The translations under genes and the position numbers were made by a program. A stretch of DNA of 37,083 nt from Bacteroidales bacterium (GTDB lineage: Bacteria > Bacteroidota > Bacteroidia > Bacteroidales > UBA932): positions 1 to 37,083 of the forward strand of contig JAEEXQ010000014.1 in the NCBI GenBank assembly GCA_016287875.1. Reading direction: 5' to 3'. Shown in pieces: positions 7,489-16,727 of this stretch (position 1 is the stretch's first letter; every line of letters starts with the position of its first letter). The notes beneath the pieces were generated by a model, which saw nothing but the letters and a program-made list of their open reading frames with translations, did not search any database and was not told the origin of the DNA.

Positions 7489-9641
7489 GCGTCTCGAAGT
7501 TTACCATAAAGGACTACAATCTCATCAGGAAAGAGTGGGAGAAGCTGCGCAAAGTTGCTGCGGAGCGTTGCCGCGACGAGGAAGAAATGGCCGTCGTGCA
7601 GAAGGCTTTCGATTTCGCGAACGGTGCCCACCGCAATGTGCGCAGGCGTTCCGGGGAGCCCTACATACTGCATCCCATACAGGTGGCCGGCATAGTGGTC
7701 AATGAGATAGGACTTGGCTACAAGTCCATTTCCGCGGCCCTGCTCCACGATGTCGTGGAAGATACCGACTACACCATAGAAGACATACGCAACCTCTTCG
7801 GGGACCGCATAGCCCTTCTTGTGGACGGACTCACCAAGATCAAGACCGTTCTGGACAACGAGGACCGCAAGCGCGGCCCTATGACGTCCACCGAGAGCAT
7901 ACAGGCCGAGAATCTCAAACGCATACTTCTTACCCTCAATGACGACGTGCGCGTGGTGCTCATAAAGCTTGCCGACCGCCTCCACAATTGCCGCACCATC
8001 GAGTTCATGCCAGAGCACAAGCGCGACAAGATACTCAGCGAGACTATGTTCATCTTCATCCCCCTCGCCCACAGGCTCGGCCTGTACGGAGTGAAATCGG
8101 AGATGGAGAATATCTGGCTGCGTTTCAAGGAACCCGACGCCTATAAGGAGATATCCGACAAGGTGAGCCGCAACGTGGCCGAGAGGGATTCTGAGATCAA
8201 CGACTTCATTACTCCCATAGAAACCGCCCTGAAACAGGCCGACATCCCCTTCGTCATAAAGAAGCGTATCAAGACCCCTTATTCGATATGGTTCAAGATG
8301 CGCAACAAGAAGGTGCCTTTCGAGCAGATCTACGACCTCTACGCGGTCAGGATAATCTTCGACCAGTCTCTCGACCCTGATGCCGAGCGCCGCCGCGCAT
8401 ATCTCATCTACTCCATCCTCATAGGCCTCTACACTTCCCAGCAATCCCGCTTCAGGGACTGGATAACGACTCCCAAGAGCAACGGATACGAGGCCCTGCA
8501 CTGCACGCTTATGAGCCGTTCGGGCTTCTGGATAGAGGTCCAGATCCGTTCCCGCAGGATGGACGACATCGCCGAGAAGGGTATCGCCGCCCACTGGTCC
8601 TACAAGAACAACGGCTACATCTCCGAGGAAGACAGCGAGATGGACAAGTGGCTGAAGAAGGTGCAGGAGATACTGGTATCCACCGACGTGAATGCCCTCG
8701 AGCTGCTGGACATCATACATAAAGACTTGATAACCACCGATATAGTGGTATTCACTCCCAAGGGGGAACAGCGTTCCATACAGAACGGAGCGACCGTGCT
8801 GGACTTCGCCTACAGCATACATACGCACATAGGCAACCAGGCCATCGCCGCCAAGGTGAATATGAAGCTTACTCCCCTCTCGCAGGTGCTGCGCAGCGGC
8901 GACCAGGTGGAGATAATCACTGCAGAGAGCGGCCAGCCCAAGGTGGAATGGCTGCAGTTCCTCCAGACCAGGCACGCCCGCAACATAGTTACCGAGTTCT
9001 TCCGCCGCAACCGTCGTCCCCTTATCGAGAAGGGCAAGGAAATCTACGCCGAGAGGCTTTCGGTGATGGGAGTGGAGAGGTCCCAGGAGAATCTCAAGAA
9101 ACTCCTCAAGGCCACTATGCTGAACGACGCTTCGGAACTCTACTTCCGCGTGGGCCTGGGCTTGCTCGGCCCGGAAGAGTTCAGGGATACCTTCTCGGTG
9201 GTAAAGCAGATGCCCGACAGCCGGGGATACGTGCTTTCTCTCTGCTGCAAGCCTCTTCCCGGGGATCCCGTCATAGGTTTCAAGGCCGATGACGGCACGG
9301 TGATTGTACATAAGAAGGCTTGTCCGGAGGTAGAGAAACTGGCCCTGGAATACGGCAGTTCCCGTTTCGTAGTGGTAGAGAACTTCGACTCCGAGTTCGA
9401 GGAATTCCCCGTGAGGCTCTCGATACGCGGCATCGACAAGCGCGGACTGCTGAGCAAGATCAGCCAGTTCATCTCCCTGACCATGGAAATCAACATACGG
9501 GAAATACATCTCGGCGGAAAGGACGGCGTGATGGAAGGATATATCGAGATGCTGGTGCGCGACAAGAACAACCTTGAGGCCATGATACGCGGCCTCAGCC
9601 AGATAGACGGCATACAGGATGTCGTCAGAACAGATATATGA
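7485..9641 (+). CDS. rsh: Bifunctional RelA/SpoT-homolog (p)ppGpp synthetase/hydrolase
   Basis: A 718-residue long RSH enzyme that makes and degrades the stringent-response alarmone. The N-terminal HD hydrolase domain retains His63 in ILHPIQ, His88-Asp89 in LLHDVVEDT, and KLADRLHN (about 162-169), so hydrolysis should be intact. The synthetase domain carries YDLYAVRI and KSNGYEALH plus the EVQIRS segment. TGS (about 425-485), a conserved cysteine region and a C-terminal ACT domain (about 640-715, starting RLSIRGIDKRGLLSKIS) complete the regulatory half. It overlaps yihY by four bases (ATGA) and the next gene by four. As in most Bacteroidota it is probably one main RSH protein, but the rest of the genome is not visible. 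Confidence 0.95.
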   Translation: MSVSKFTIKDYNLIRKEWEKLRKVAAERCRDEEEMAVVQKAFDFANGAHRNVRRRSGEPYILHPIQVAGIVVNEIGLGYKSISAALLHDVVEDTDYTIEDIRNLFGDRIALLVDGLTKIKTVLDNEDRKRGPMTSTESIQAENLKRILLTLNDDVRVVLIKLADRLHNCRTIEFMPEHKRDKILSETMFIFIPLAHRLGLYGVKSEMENIWLRFKEPDAYKEISDKVSRNVAERDSEINDFITPIETALKQADIPFVIKKRIKTPYSIWFKMRNKKVPFEQIYDLYAVRIIFDQSLDPDAERRRAYLIYSILIGLYTSQQSRFRDWITTPKSNGYEALHCTLMSRSGFWIEVQIRSRRMDDIAEKGIAAHWSYKNNGYISEEDSEMDKWLKKVQEILVSTDVNALELLDIIHKDLITTDIVVFTPKGEQRSIQNGATVLDFAYSIHTHIGNQAIAAKVNMKLTPLSQVLRSGDQVEIITAESGQPKVEWLQFLQTRHARNIVTEFFRRNRRPLIEKGKEIYAERLSVMGVERSQENLKKLLKATMLNDASELYFRVGLGLLGPEEFRDTFSVVKQMPDSRGYVLSLCCKPLPGDPVIGFKADDGTVIVHKKACPEVEKLALEYGSSRFVVVENFDSEFEEFPVRLSIRGIDKRGLLSKISQFISLTMEINIREIHLGGKDGVMEGYIEMLVRDKNNLEAMIRGLSQIDGIQDVVRTDI

Positions 9642-11431
9642 TGAAGAAATACCTGCCCCTCATACTGATAGTCTCAGCGCTGCTCCTTCCGGTGTTCGTG
9701 CCTTCGTGCGCCAACACCACGGAAGCACCGAAGGGCGGCCCCAAGGACACCATCCCCCCTTACATAGTCAACATCAAACCTCTGCCCGGAGAAGTGATGT
9801 TCCCTCTGGAAAAGGGAAAGATAGTTTTCTATTTCGATGAATACGTGACCATCAAGACCCCCGGCGATATCTTCCTCTCCCCTCCTCTCGAGAAGAAGCC
9901 TAAGGCAAGGATAGTGGGTAAGAGCCTGGTGGTTACCTTCGAAAAGCCCCTGCAGCCCAATACGACCTATACCTTGAACCTGAACGGGGCGATAGCGGAC
10001 AATAACGAAGGGAACAAGTTCCCGGGATTCACCTATGTGTTCTCCACCGGTGAGCAGATAGATTCTATGTTCGTCACCGGCACGGTGCTGGACTGCAACA
10101 CCCTCTCTCCTGTCAAAGGGGCGACGGTGATGCTTTACAAGGACCATTCCGACTCGGCCATCTTCCTCAGCAGGCCTTATGCTGCAGGAAAGACCGACGA
10201 CTGGGGCTATTTCGTGCTGCCCTATATCCAGGATACCCTCTACCGCCTGTATGCCATAAAGGATACCGGCGAGGACAATATCTATAATCCCGATGTTGAC
10301 AGGGTGGCATTCATAGACTCCCTCATACGCCCGGAGTGGAAGGTCGCCGACAGCATCCCCGAGCTGCTGAAATACGATATGACCGATACCCTGGGATGCC
10401 AGGAGCGCCGCAGCCAGTACGAACTCAAGGTCTTCCGCGAGTTCCCCTCGAAGCAGTTCATAGTGAACAAGGTCAGGATGTCTCCCCGTTCGGCCTACAT
10501 CACCTTCATGGCTCCCGATGCCTGGATAGATTCCCTCTGGTTCGGAGGATATCCTGCCGACAGGGTCATCTCCCAGTTCAACATACAGCAGGACAGCCTC
10601 GAACTCTGGCTCAACGACCGGCGTCCCGCCCCCGACACCCTGCATCTCTTCGTGAATTACAGGAAGACCGATTCCCTGGGCGTCCTGAAGCCCGAACTGG
10701 AACATGTGAAACTGGTGATGGAGCCCGATGTCAAAAAGAACTTCTCCAAGAGCCGCAGACGCAACCTCAAGCACGAGGATACCACCTGCGTGTTCACGCT
10801 CAAGGCTGAGCCCGAAAAGGTGGAACAGGACGGTTTCGTGCTGGAGTTCAACTATCCCATAATCTACGAGCATTTCGATTCGCTGAGGTTCCGCTATGTG
10901 AATCCCAAACAGAAGGAGTTTACCGACAAGTTCACGGTGGAAAGGGATTCGCTCAACCTGCGCCGCTACACTATCAGGCCGAAGGTCAAGTTCCAGCCCG
11001 GTTTCGAGTATTTCCTCAAGGTCCCCCACCGTTCCTTCAAGGACATCAACGGATTCTGGTCCGACAGTACCGAGGTCAAGGTCAGCCTCCCTACGGACGA
11101 ATCCCTTAGTACCCTGCACGCCGAAATCACCGGAGTGGACAGGAAATACATCATCGACCTGCTTGACGAGAAGCGCAGCAAGGTCCTGCGCAGCTACATA
11201 ATCGATAAGGACTGCACCCTGGACTTCCCCTACCTCCGTGAAGGGAAATACTATATGAGGGTGGCCGACGACGGCAACAGGAACTCCATAGTGGATACAG
11301 GCGACCTGCTGCAGCACCGTCAGCCGGAGCCCGTCCGCTTCGTAGTCTTCGGCGGGGCCGATTATCTGGACGTGCTGAAGTCGTCCGAAATCGACCAGAC
11401 CATCAATCTTTCTGAACTGTTCGCGAAATGA
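9638..11431 (+). CDS. Ig-like (Big_5/SbsA-type) domain lipoprotein
   Basis: A 597-residue exported lipoprotein of a family common in Bacteroidota. The signal peptide ends at FVPSC (Cys about 24). It is followed by APKGGPKDTIPPYI, a hallmark leader of this group, then an Ig-like SbsA domain (about 37-130, closing with TYTLNLNGAIADNNEGN). Next come a carboxypeptidase-regulatory-like segment (about 145-230) and long beta-rich repeats. It probably sits on the periplasmic or outer face of the outer membrane; its function is unknown, although family members have been discussed near gliding or envelope genes. ATGATG at 9638 offers two starts three bases apart; the first overlaps the RSH stop. It overlaps the next gene by four bases. 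Confidence 0.82.
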   Translation: MMKKYLPLILIVSALLLPVFVPSCANTTEAPKGGPKDTIPPYIVNIKPLPGEVMFPLEKGKIVFYFDEYVTIKTPGDIFLSPPLEKKPKARIVGKSLVVTFEKPLQPNTTYTLNLNGAIADNNEGNKFPGFTYVFSTGEQIDSMFVTGTVLDCNTLSPVKGATVMLYKDHSDSAIFLSRPYAAGKTDDWGYFVLPYIQDTLYRLYAIKDTGEDNIYNPDVDRVAFIDSLIRPEWKVADSIPELLKYDMTDTLGCQERRSQYELKVFREFPSKQFIVNKVRMSPRSAYITFMAPDAWIDSLWFGGYPADRVISQFNIQQDSLELWLNDRRPAPDTLHLFVNYRKTDSLGVLKPELEHVKLVMEPDVKKNFSKSRRRNLKHEDTTCVFTLKAEPEKVEQDGFVLEFNYPIIYEHFDSLRFRYVNPKQKEFTDKFTVERDSLNLRRYTIRPKVKFQPGFEYFLKVPHRSFKDINGFWSDSTEVKVSLPTDESLSTLHAEITGVDRKYIIDLLDEKRSKVLRSYIIDKDCTLDFPYLREGKYYMRVADDGNRNSIVDTGDLLQHRQPEPVRFVVFGGADYLDVLKSSEIDQTINLSELFAK

Positions 11432-12249
11432 TAAGGAAAGCCGCAGTCATACTGGCATCGCTGATATGTACGGTCCTGAGCACTAGAGCCCAGGAGTCTT
11501 TCACCATCAACGACTACGATCTCATAGGAGTCAACTACGGTGTCTCCTTCTCCGAAATGAACTTCGCCAACGAAGTCAAGAAGCAGGAAAGGCTCTTCAA
11601 TCCCACTTATGTGTCGCTTACCTATACGCACTATCTGAAGCTTTTCGATTTCCTGCCCTATTTCGGCTACCAGATGGGCCTGGCCTACGGCCACGAGGGT
11701 TACCGTTTCAAGGTTGACAAGGAGAAAGGTACGGTGGATACCGAAGAAGGTGCCACGCAGGCGACCATAGAGGTCGTGGAGTTTCCCTTCCTCGCCCATC
11801 TTCATTATGATGCCCCTTACTTCAAGGTAATGGCCAACGCCGGCCTCTATGCCGGATACAGGCTGGCAATCACCAGGGAGGGGCCGAACGTAACCCAGGG
11901 CCTCGAAAACAGTTTCTCGTCCACCGACCGGCGCTTCGACTACGGTCTCCAGGGAGGTGCGGGATTCGGCCTGGTGTTCAGTCCCGTGGAATTCCACGTG
12001 AACGCCCTTGTACGCTATTCTTGGTCCAGCATATGCGAGCCGGACACTTTCTCGGGTTCTTACAAGGGTTATTTCTACCGTTATGTCTATCCGTTCGACA
12101 TAAACATTACGGCAGGTATCCATATTCAGCTGACCAAGCGTACCGGCCGCACATCCAAGGACCTCAGGCGCCAGGCCAGGGAAATAGTCATCAAAGGTTG
12201 GGAATTGGAAAATGAAATCTCCGGAAATACTGAAAGTCAGGATAGGTAA
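11428..12249 (+). CDS. PorT-like outer-membrane beta-barrel protein
   Basis: A 273-residue exported protein with a cleavable signal peptide (cleavage after about residue 21, before QES). Beyond it are alternating hydrophobic/polar stretches such as YVSLTYTHYLKLFDFLPYFG and FKVMANAGLYAGYRLAI, typical of an 8-10-strand barrel in Bacteroidota (PorT/outer membrane beta-barrel family). The C-terminal 40 residues are basic and hydrophilic and look like a periplasmic tail. It starts within the stop of the preceding lipoprotein gene (ATGA) and overlaps ispG by 38 bases, so the three are probably co-expressed. Substrate or partner is unknown; pairing with the upstream lipoprotein is an inference from position only. 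Confidence 0.72.
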   Translation: MIRKAAVILASLICTVLSTRAQESFTINDYDLIGVNYGVSFSEMNFANEVKKQERLFNPTYVSLTYTHYLKLFDFLPYFGYQMGLAYGHEGYRFKVDKEKGTVDTEEGATQATIEVVEFPFLAHLHYDAPYFKVMANAGLYAGYRLAITREGPNVTQGLENSFSSTDRRFDYGLQGGAGFGLVFSPVEFHVNALVRYSWSSICEPDTFSGSYKGYFYRYVYPFDINITAGIHIQLTKRTGRTSKDLRRQAREIVIKGWELENEISGNTESQDR

Positions 12250-13477
12250 GGATCTCGTAATAGGAGATCCCTCCCATATAGTCATCCAGACTATGTGCAA
12301 CACCCATACGGACGACGTAGATGCCACCGTTGCCCAATGCAAGGCCCTTGCTGCGGCCGGTGCCGAGCTTATAAGGATAACGGTGCCCTCTTCCAAGGAC
12401 GTGCCCTGCGTCAGGGAGATCAGCAGGCGTCTGCGCTCCGCGGGTGTGGACACTCCCCTGGTTGCAGACATCCACTTCTCTTCCCGTACGGCCATAGAAG
12501 TGGCCCCCTACGTGGAGAAGGTGCGCATAAACCCCGGCAATTTCCATCCCGACCATGAAGAAGCCAAGGCCCAGCTGGCCCGGCTGATAGAAGTCTGCAA
12601 GGAACACGGCACGGCCATAAGGATAGGTCTCAACCACGGTTCCCTCGGCAAATATATCACGGAACTCTACGGAAACACTCCCCTGGCGATGGCCAAGGCC
12701 GCGATGGAGTGGCTGCAGCTCTGCATCGACAACGACTTCTACCAGGTGGTCGTCTCCCTGAAATCCAGCAACACCGTGGTAATGGTGGATGCCTACCGGC
12801 ACCTTCATTCCATGATGGAAGAAGCAGGCGTAGTTTTCCCTATGCATCTTGGCGTCACCGAGGCCGGCAATGGCGACAGCGGGCGTATCAAGTCCTGCGT
12901 GGGAATCGGCACACTGCTGGAGATGGGCATAGGAAACACCATCAGGGTATCCCTTACCGAGGATCCCGTGGCCGAGCTGCCGGTGGCGCGTTTCCTCTCC
13001 GAATACTATTCAGGCAAGCCTATTAGCATGCCGGAGTCCAGGGAAAGGACCATGCTGGAGGCCGCATGCAAATACGGTCCTTCCCTGCTTATGCATCGCA
13101 GCGATACCCTTGCGCTCGAAACCGGCCTGGGCGCCGGATTCGACTCCTACCTTGCCGACGAGATAATGCAGGCCGCGCGCCGTCGCTTCTACAAGCCCGA
13201 GTACATCGCCTGCCCCGGTTGCGGACGCACTATGTACAATCTCCAGGAAGCCTTCGAGCAGGTCAAGGCTCGCACCTCCCATCTGAAGGGAATGGTGATT
13301 GCCGTGATGGGTTGCATAGTGAACGGCCCCGGCGAGATGGCGGATGCCGACTGGGGTTATGTCGGAGAGGGCAATGGCAAGGTCAGCATATACAAAAAGA
13401 ACGTGCCCGTATTGATGCACGTTCCTGAAAGCGAAGCTCCCGACAAACTGCTGGAACTTATCGAAGCTGAGCAATGA
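12212..13477 (+). CDS. ispG: IspG, 4-hydroxy-3-methylbut-2-en-1-yl diphosphate synthase (short form)
   Basis: A 421-residue enzyme of the non-mevalonate isoprenoid pathway, reducing MEcPP to HMBPP through a [4Fe-4S] cluster. The TIM-barrel half has PLVADIHF (about 82-89), KVRINPGN (about 103-110) and HLGVTEAG (about 212-219). The cluster domain has Cys334 and Cys337 in CPGCGRT, Cys368 in VMGCIVNGPGE, and the iron-ligating Glu375. Many Bacteroidota orthologs carry a large insert domain between the halves and are about 600 residues long; here only about 80 residues (251-330) lie there. The start overlaps the barrel gene by 38 bases, which is large, but no later Met keeps the conserved N-terminus. 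The stop overlaps convergent psd by 20 bases. Confidence 0.93.
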   Translation: MKSPEILKVRIGKDLVIGDPSHIVIQTMCNTHTDDVDATVAQCKALAAAGAELIRITVPSSKDVPCVREISRRLRSAGVDTPLVADIHFSSRTAIEVAPYVEKVRINPGNFHPDHEEAKAQLARLIEVCKEHGTAIRIGLNHGSLGKYITELYGNTPLAMAKAAMEWLQLCIDNDFYQVVVSLKSSNTVVMVDAYRHLHSMMEEAGVVFPMHLGVTEAGNGDSGRIKSCVGIGTLLEMGIGNTIRVSLTEDPVAELPVARFLSEYYSGKPISMPESRERTMLEAACKYGPSLLMHRSDTLALETGLGAGFDSYLADEIMQAARRRFYKPEYIACPGCGRTMYNLQEAFEQVKARTSHLKGMVIAVMGCIVNGPGEMADADWGYVGEGNGKVSIYKKNVPVLMHVPESEAPDKLLELIEAEQ

Positions 13478-14120
13478 CGGTCTCGCAGGCCGTGGTATGG
13501 TCCCCTACGGCGACCTTTACCTCAGCATCCAGCGGGAGCAATATATCCATCCTCGATCCGAACTTGATGATGCCGCACTGCTGCCCGGCCACCACCTTCA
13601 TGCCCGGTTTGGCATAATTCACTATGCGGCGGGCGAAGGTGCCTGCGTGCTGCTTGAACAGCACTTCGGCCCCGGATTCGGTGCGTATGCAGCAGGAAGC
13701 GTGCTCGTTCTCTTCCGAAGCTTTGGGCTTGAAGGCGAGCAGGTGCTTGCCGGGATGATACTTGTAATAGACGACTTCTCCCGTGACCGGCCAGTAGTTG
13801 GCGTGCACGTCGAAGAAATCCATATAGACGCATACCCTCTTGCAGTTACGTTCCAGATACTCTTTCTCGTAATACTCGTCCACTATCACCACCTTGCCGT
13901 CCGCAGCCGAACTGACTATCTTGTCGCTGCCGACGCTCGTGCGCTTGGGAAGGCGGAAGAAATACAGCTGCCATATGCAGAAAAGCCAGGCAGCCGTTAT
14001 CAGGGGCCATTTGACCCAAGGAATGGAAACTGTCTGGTTGATGATATAGATGAAGATGGCGGCAATCAGAAAAACGATTGCCAGCGTTCCGTATGAATTA
14101 CCGTCTATTCTTTGTCTCAT
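13458..14120 (-). CDS. psd: Phosphatidylserine decarboxylase proenzyme (short form)
   Basis: A 220-residue proenzyme that makes phosphatidylethanolamine. Two N-terminal membrane segments (about 11-28 and 37-55) anchor it. SSAADGKVV (about 70-78) and MDFFDVHANYWPVTG (about 100-114) are conserved. FGSRMD near the end contains the Gly188-Ser189 self-cleavage site that yields the pyruvoyl cofactor; this short form uses GS rather than LGST. The ATG overlaps the TGA of cdsA by one base (TGATG), indicating coupling in an ftsH-cdsA-psd unit. The 3' end overlaps convergent ispG by 20 bases. Confidence 0.93.
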   Translation of the reverse strand: MRQRIDGNSYGTLAIVFLIAAIFIYIINQTVSIPWVKWPLITAAWLFCIWQLYFFRLPKRTSVGSDKIVSSAADGKVVIVDEYYEKEYLERNCKRVCVYMDFFDVHANYWPVTGEVVYYKYHPGKHLLAFKPKASEENEHASCCIRTESGAEVLFKQHAGTFARRIVNYAKPGMKVVAGQQCGIIKFGSRMDILLPLDAEVKVAVGDHTTACETVIAQLR

Positions 14121-14791
14121 CAGATTAAATTAATTGCAGCTAGAAATAGTGTACCGAAGGGAATTGCAAGCAGGGAGCTGTCGAAGCGGTCGAGGAAGCC
14201 GCCGTGGCCCGGCATTATGCTTCCTGAATCCTTGACACCGAAATGGCGTTTCCAGGCGGACTCTATCAGGTCCCCGACCACTCCCGAGCAATGTATTAGC
14301 AGTCCGAGGACAAGAGCTGCCCAGATGGGGAACTCCAGCATCGAGGTGCGAGCAAGGACGAATGCGCCGATGAGCGCAAACGCCATACCGCCCCAGAAAC
14401 CAGCCCAGGATTTGTTGGGAGAGATGGTGGGAGCCATCTTCTTGCTTCCTGTCTTCTTGCCTATGGTGCTTCCTATGCAATAGGCACCCACGTCGGAACA
14501 CCATATGAGTATGAAGAAGCAAAGGGGCAGTTTTCCGGAGAAATCTCCGCCGGCGTAGGCAAGGACGATCAGCAAGGCCATAGCCATCAGTATATACACG
14601 GTGCCTACGACGTAGTAGAGTACGCCAGGCTTCTGTCTGGCAAAACCGGGGACCTTGATGAGCTCCGAAATCATTCCGAAGGTCATCACCGCCAGAAGCA
14701 AGCTGAAGAGATGCCCGTTGATGAGCAAGCCCGCCAGCATCACTGCTATGAAAAGCAATCCGCTTATCGACCTTACTACTACCGTTTTCAT
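14120..14791 (-). CDS. cdsA: Phosphatidate cytidylyltransferase CdsA
   Basis: A 223-residue integral membrane enzyme making CDP-diacylglycerol, the precursor of all phospholipids. Six or more hydrophobic segments are visible. The CdsA signature SPNKSWAGFWGG is in the middle, and the C-terminal GDLIESAWKRHFGVKDSG followed by PGHGGFLDRFDS is intact with its metal-binding acidic residues. An earlier in-frame ATG at 14818 lies inside ftsH, but the ATG at 14791 starts one base after the ftsH stop and gives the compact basic N-terminus MKTVVVRS, so it is preferred. Its product feeds the adjacent psd pathway. Coupled to ftsH upstream and psd downstream. Confidence 0.92.
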   Translation of the reverse strand: MKTVVVRSISGLLFIAVMLAGLLINGHLFSLLLAVMTFGMISELIKVPGFARQKPGVLYYVVGTVYILMAMALLIVLAYAGGDFSGKLPLCFFILIWCSDVGAYCIGSTIGKKTGSKKMAPTISPNKSWAGFWGGMAFALIGAFVLARTSMLEFPIWAALVLGLLIHCSGVVGDLIESAWKRHFGVKDSGSIMPGHGGFLDRFDSSLLAIPFGTLFLAAINLI

Positions 14792-14792
14792 T

Positions 14793-16685
14793 TTATTCTG
14801 CTTTGACTTTAGGACCAAGGATGGCTTCGATATCGTCGGCGAAGATGACTTCCTTCTCCAGCAGCAGGTTGGCTATCTTCTCGAAAGCGGCGCGGTTGTC
14901 GGTAAGTATCTTCAGGGTACGGCTGTGTACTTCTTCCACGATGGCCTTTACTTCGCTGTCCATAAGTTCGGCGGTCTTTTCGGAATAAGGCTTGGTCATC
15001 TCGTATCCGCGGGCTCCGGTGGAGTCGTAGAACGAGAGCTGGCCGACTTTTCCGCTCATTCCGTAGAACTGGACCATGCTATATGCTATGTTGGTAAGGC
15101 GCTCGAGGTCGTTCAGTGCGCCCGAAGCCGGTTCTCCATTGATTATTTCCTCGGCGACGCGCCCTCCGATTAGGGTGCACATTTCGTCCATCATCCAGGA
15201 CTTGGAGAGAATCTTCCTTTCGCTGGGAAGGCTCCAGGTCAGGCCGAGTGCCTGCCCTCGGGGTATCAGGCTGACCTTGAACACGGGATCCGCGTTGGGC
15301 AGCAGCCAGCCGACCACTGCGTGGCCTGCCTCGTGATATGCCGTAGTGCGCTTCTCGGCCGGAGTCATTATGGTGGAATTCTTGCGCTCCAGGCCTCCCA
15401 CTATCCTATCGACGGCATCGAGGAAGTCCTGCTTCTCCACCACCTGCTTGTTCCTGCGGGCGGCGGTCAGGGCCGCTTCATTGCAGACATTTGCAATATC
15501 GGCTCCCGAGAATCCGGGGGTGTGCTTGGCCATGAACTCCACGTCGAAGTCCGGGGCAACCTTGATTCCACGCAGATGTACGTTGAAGATTTCTATGCGC
15601 TCCTTGAGTTCGGGGAGCTCCACGTGTATCTGGCGGTCGAAGCGCCCGGCACGCATAAGGGCCTTGTCGAGAATGTCCGCCCGGTTGGTAGCAGCCAGCA
15701 CTATAACGCCGCTGTTGGTGCCGAAACCGTCCATCTCGGTAAGCAGCTGGTTAAGCGTGTTCTCCCTTTCGTCATTCGAAGACCAGCCCACGTTCTTGCC
15801 CCTGGCACGCCCTACGGCGTCTATTTCGTCGATGAAGACTATGCACGGGGCCTTTTCCTTGGCCTGGGCGAAGAGGTCGCGTACGCGGCTTGCGCCCACG
15901 CCCACGAACATCTCCACGAAATCCGAGCCGCTGATGGAGAAGAAAGGCACGTTGGCCTCCCCTGCCACAGCCTTGGCAAGCAGGGTCTTACCTGTGCCGG
16001 GAGGGCCTACCAGGAGGGCACCCTTGGGTATCTTTCCTCCGAGGGAAGTGTATTTCTGGGGATTCTTGAGGAAGTCCACGATTTCCATCACTTCCTCTTT
16101 GGCTCCGTAGAGCCCGGCAACGTCCTTGAAGGTGACGTTGACGGTATTCTTGTCGGCGAGTTTGCCGGTGGAGCGGCCTACGTTGAAGATTCCTCCTGCA
16201 TTTCCGCCCTGGCCTTTACCGGCGCCCATAGCGTTACCCATACTGCGCGACATCCAGACCCACATCAAGATAAGCAGTATCGGCCAGATCAGCCAGTACA
16301 GGGTATTCCGCCACATCTTGGCATCGTTCTCCATCACCAGTTTAACGGGAAGGTTTTCGAACTCTTTCTCGGCGTCGAACTTGTCGGAGACAAGGAAGGT
16401 GAAATGAGGAGATTTGGCCGGAACCTGCCCTGCGGGGAAAAGGTCGGCATATTTGCCGAGAGCCTCGGGCTTGACGGTTACTGAACCTTTATAGTCGTTG
16501 CGCACGAAGTGTACTTCCTTGACGTCCCCGTCCTTGATCATCTGCTTCACTGCCGCCCACTCGATCTTCTGGGGACCCGGCCCTCCGTTGGTCATCAACA
16601 TATAGCCTATTCCGATGATAAGTATGAAATAGAGCCACGAAAGATTGAAACGTATGGAGATTCTTTTATTTTGTTTCTTAGCCAT
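14793..16685 (-). CDS. ftsH: ATP-dependent zinc metalloprotease FtsH
   Basis: A 630-residue membrane AAA+ protease that degrades membrane and regulatory proteins. TM1 is at about 15-33 and TM2 at about 129-146, flanking the periplasmic domain. Walker A GPPGTGKT is at 227-234, followed by Walker B (IVFIDEIDA) and the SRH segment with [20 protein letters not shown]. The zinc site is HEAGH, with the third acidic ligand in the downstream helical domain. The ORF is open to 16745, but [10 protein letters not shown] at 16685 is the natural start because it follows the -7 element at 16727-16720 by 34 bases and precedes TM1 properly. It is first in ftsH-cdsA-psd and is divergent from birA. Confidence 0.97.
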   Translation of the reverse strand: MAKKQNKRISIRFNLSWLYFILIIGIGYMLMTNGGPGPQKIEWAAVKQMIKDGDVKEVHFVRNDYKGSVTVKPEALGKYADLFPAGQVPAKSPHFTFLVSDKFDAEKEFENLPVKLVMENDAKMWRNTLYWLIWPILLILMWVWMSRSMGNAMGAGKGQGGNAGGIFNVGRSTGKLADKNTVNVTFKDVAGLYGAKEEVMEIVDFLKNPQKYTSLGGKIPKGALLVGPPGTGKTLLAKAVAGEANVPFFSISGSDFVEMFVGVGASRVRDLFAQAKEKAPCIVFIDEIDAVGRARGKNVGWSSNDERENTLNQLLTEMDGFGTNSGVIVLAATNRADILDKALMRAGRFDRQIHVELPELKERIEIFNVHLRGIKVAPDFDVEFMAKHTPGFSGADIANVCNEAALTAARRNKQVVEKQDFLDAVDRIVGGLERKNSTIMTPAEKRTTAYHEAGHAVVGWLLPNADPVFKVSLIPRGQALGLTWSLPSERKILSKSWMMDEMCTLIGGRVAEEIINGEPASGALNDLERLTNIAYSMVQFYGMSGKVGQLSFYDSTGARGYEMTKPYSEKTAELMDSEVKAIVEEVHSRTLKILTDNRAAFEKIANLLLEKEVIFADDIEAILGPKVKAE

Positions 16686-16699
16686 TTGAGATATAATTG

Positions 16700-16727
16700 T
16701 AACTTTGTGCTCAATCATACAAATATA
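16700..16727. promoter_or_regulatory. Divergent ftsH / birA promoter elements
   Basis: The 42-base gap between the ftsH and birA starts holds two -7 boxes. TAACTTTG at 16700-16707 reads toward birA (20 bases before its ATG), and TATATTTG on the minus strand at 16727-16720 reads toward ftsH (34 bases before its ATG). The two boxes sit so close that both polymerases could not bind at once. Neither has a convincing -33 partner. Confidence 0.5.
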
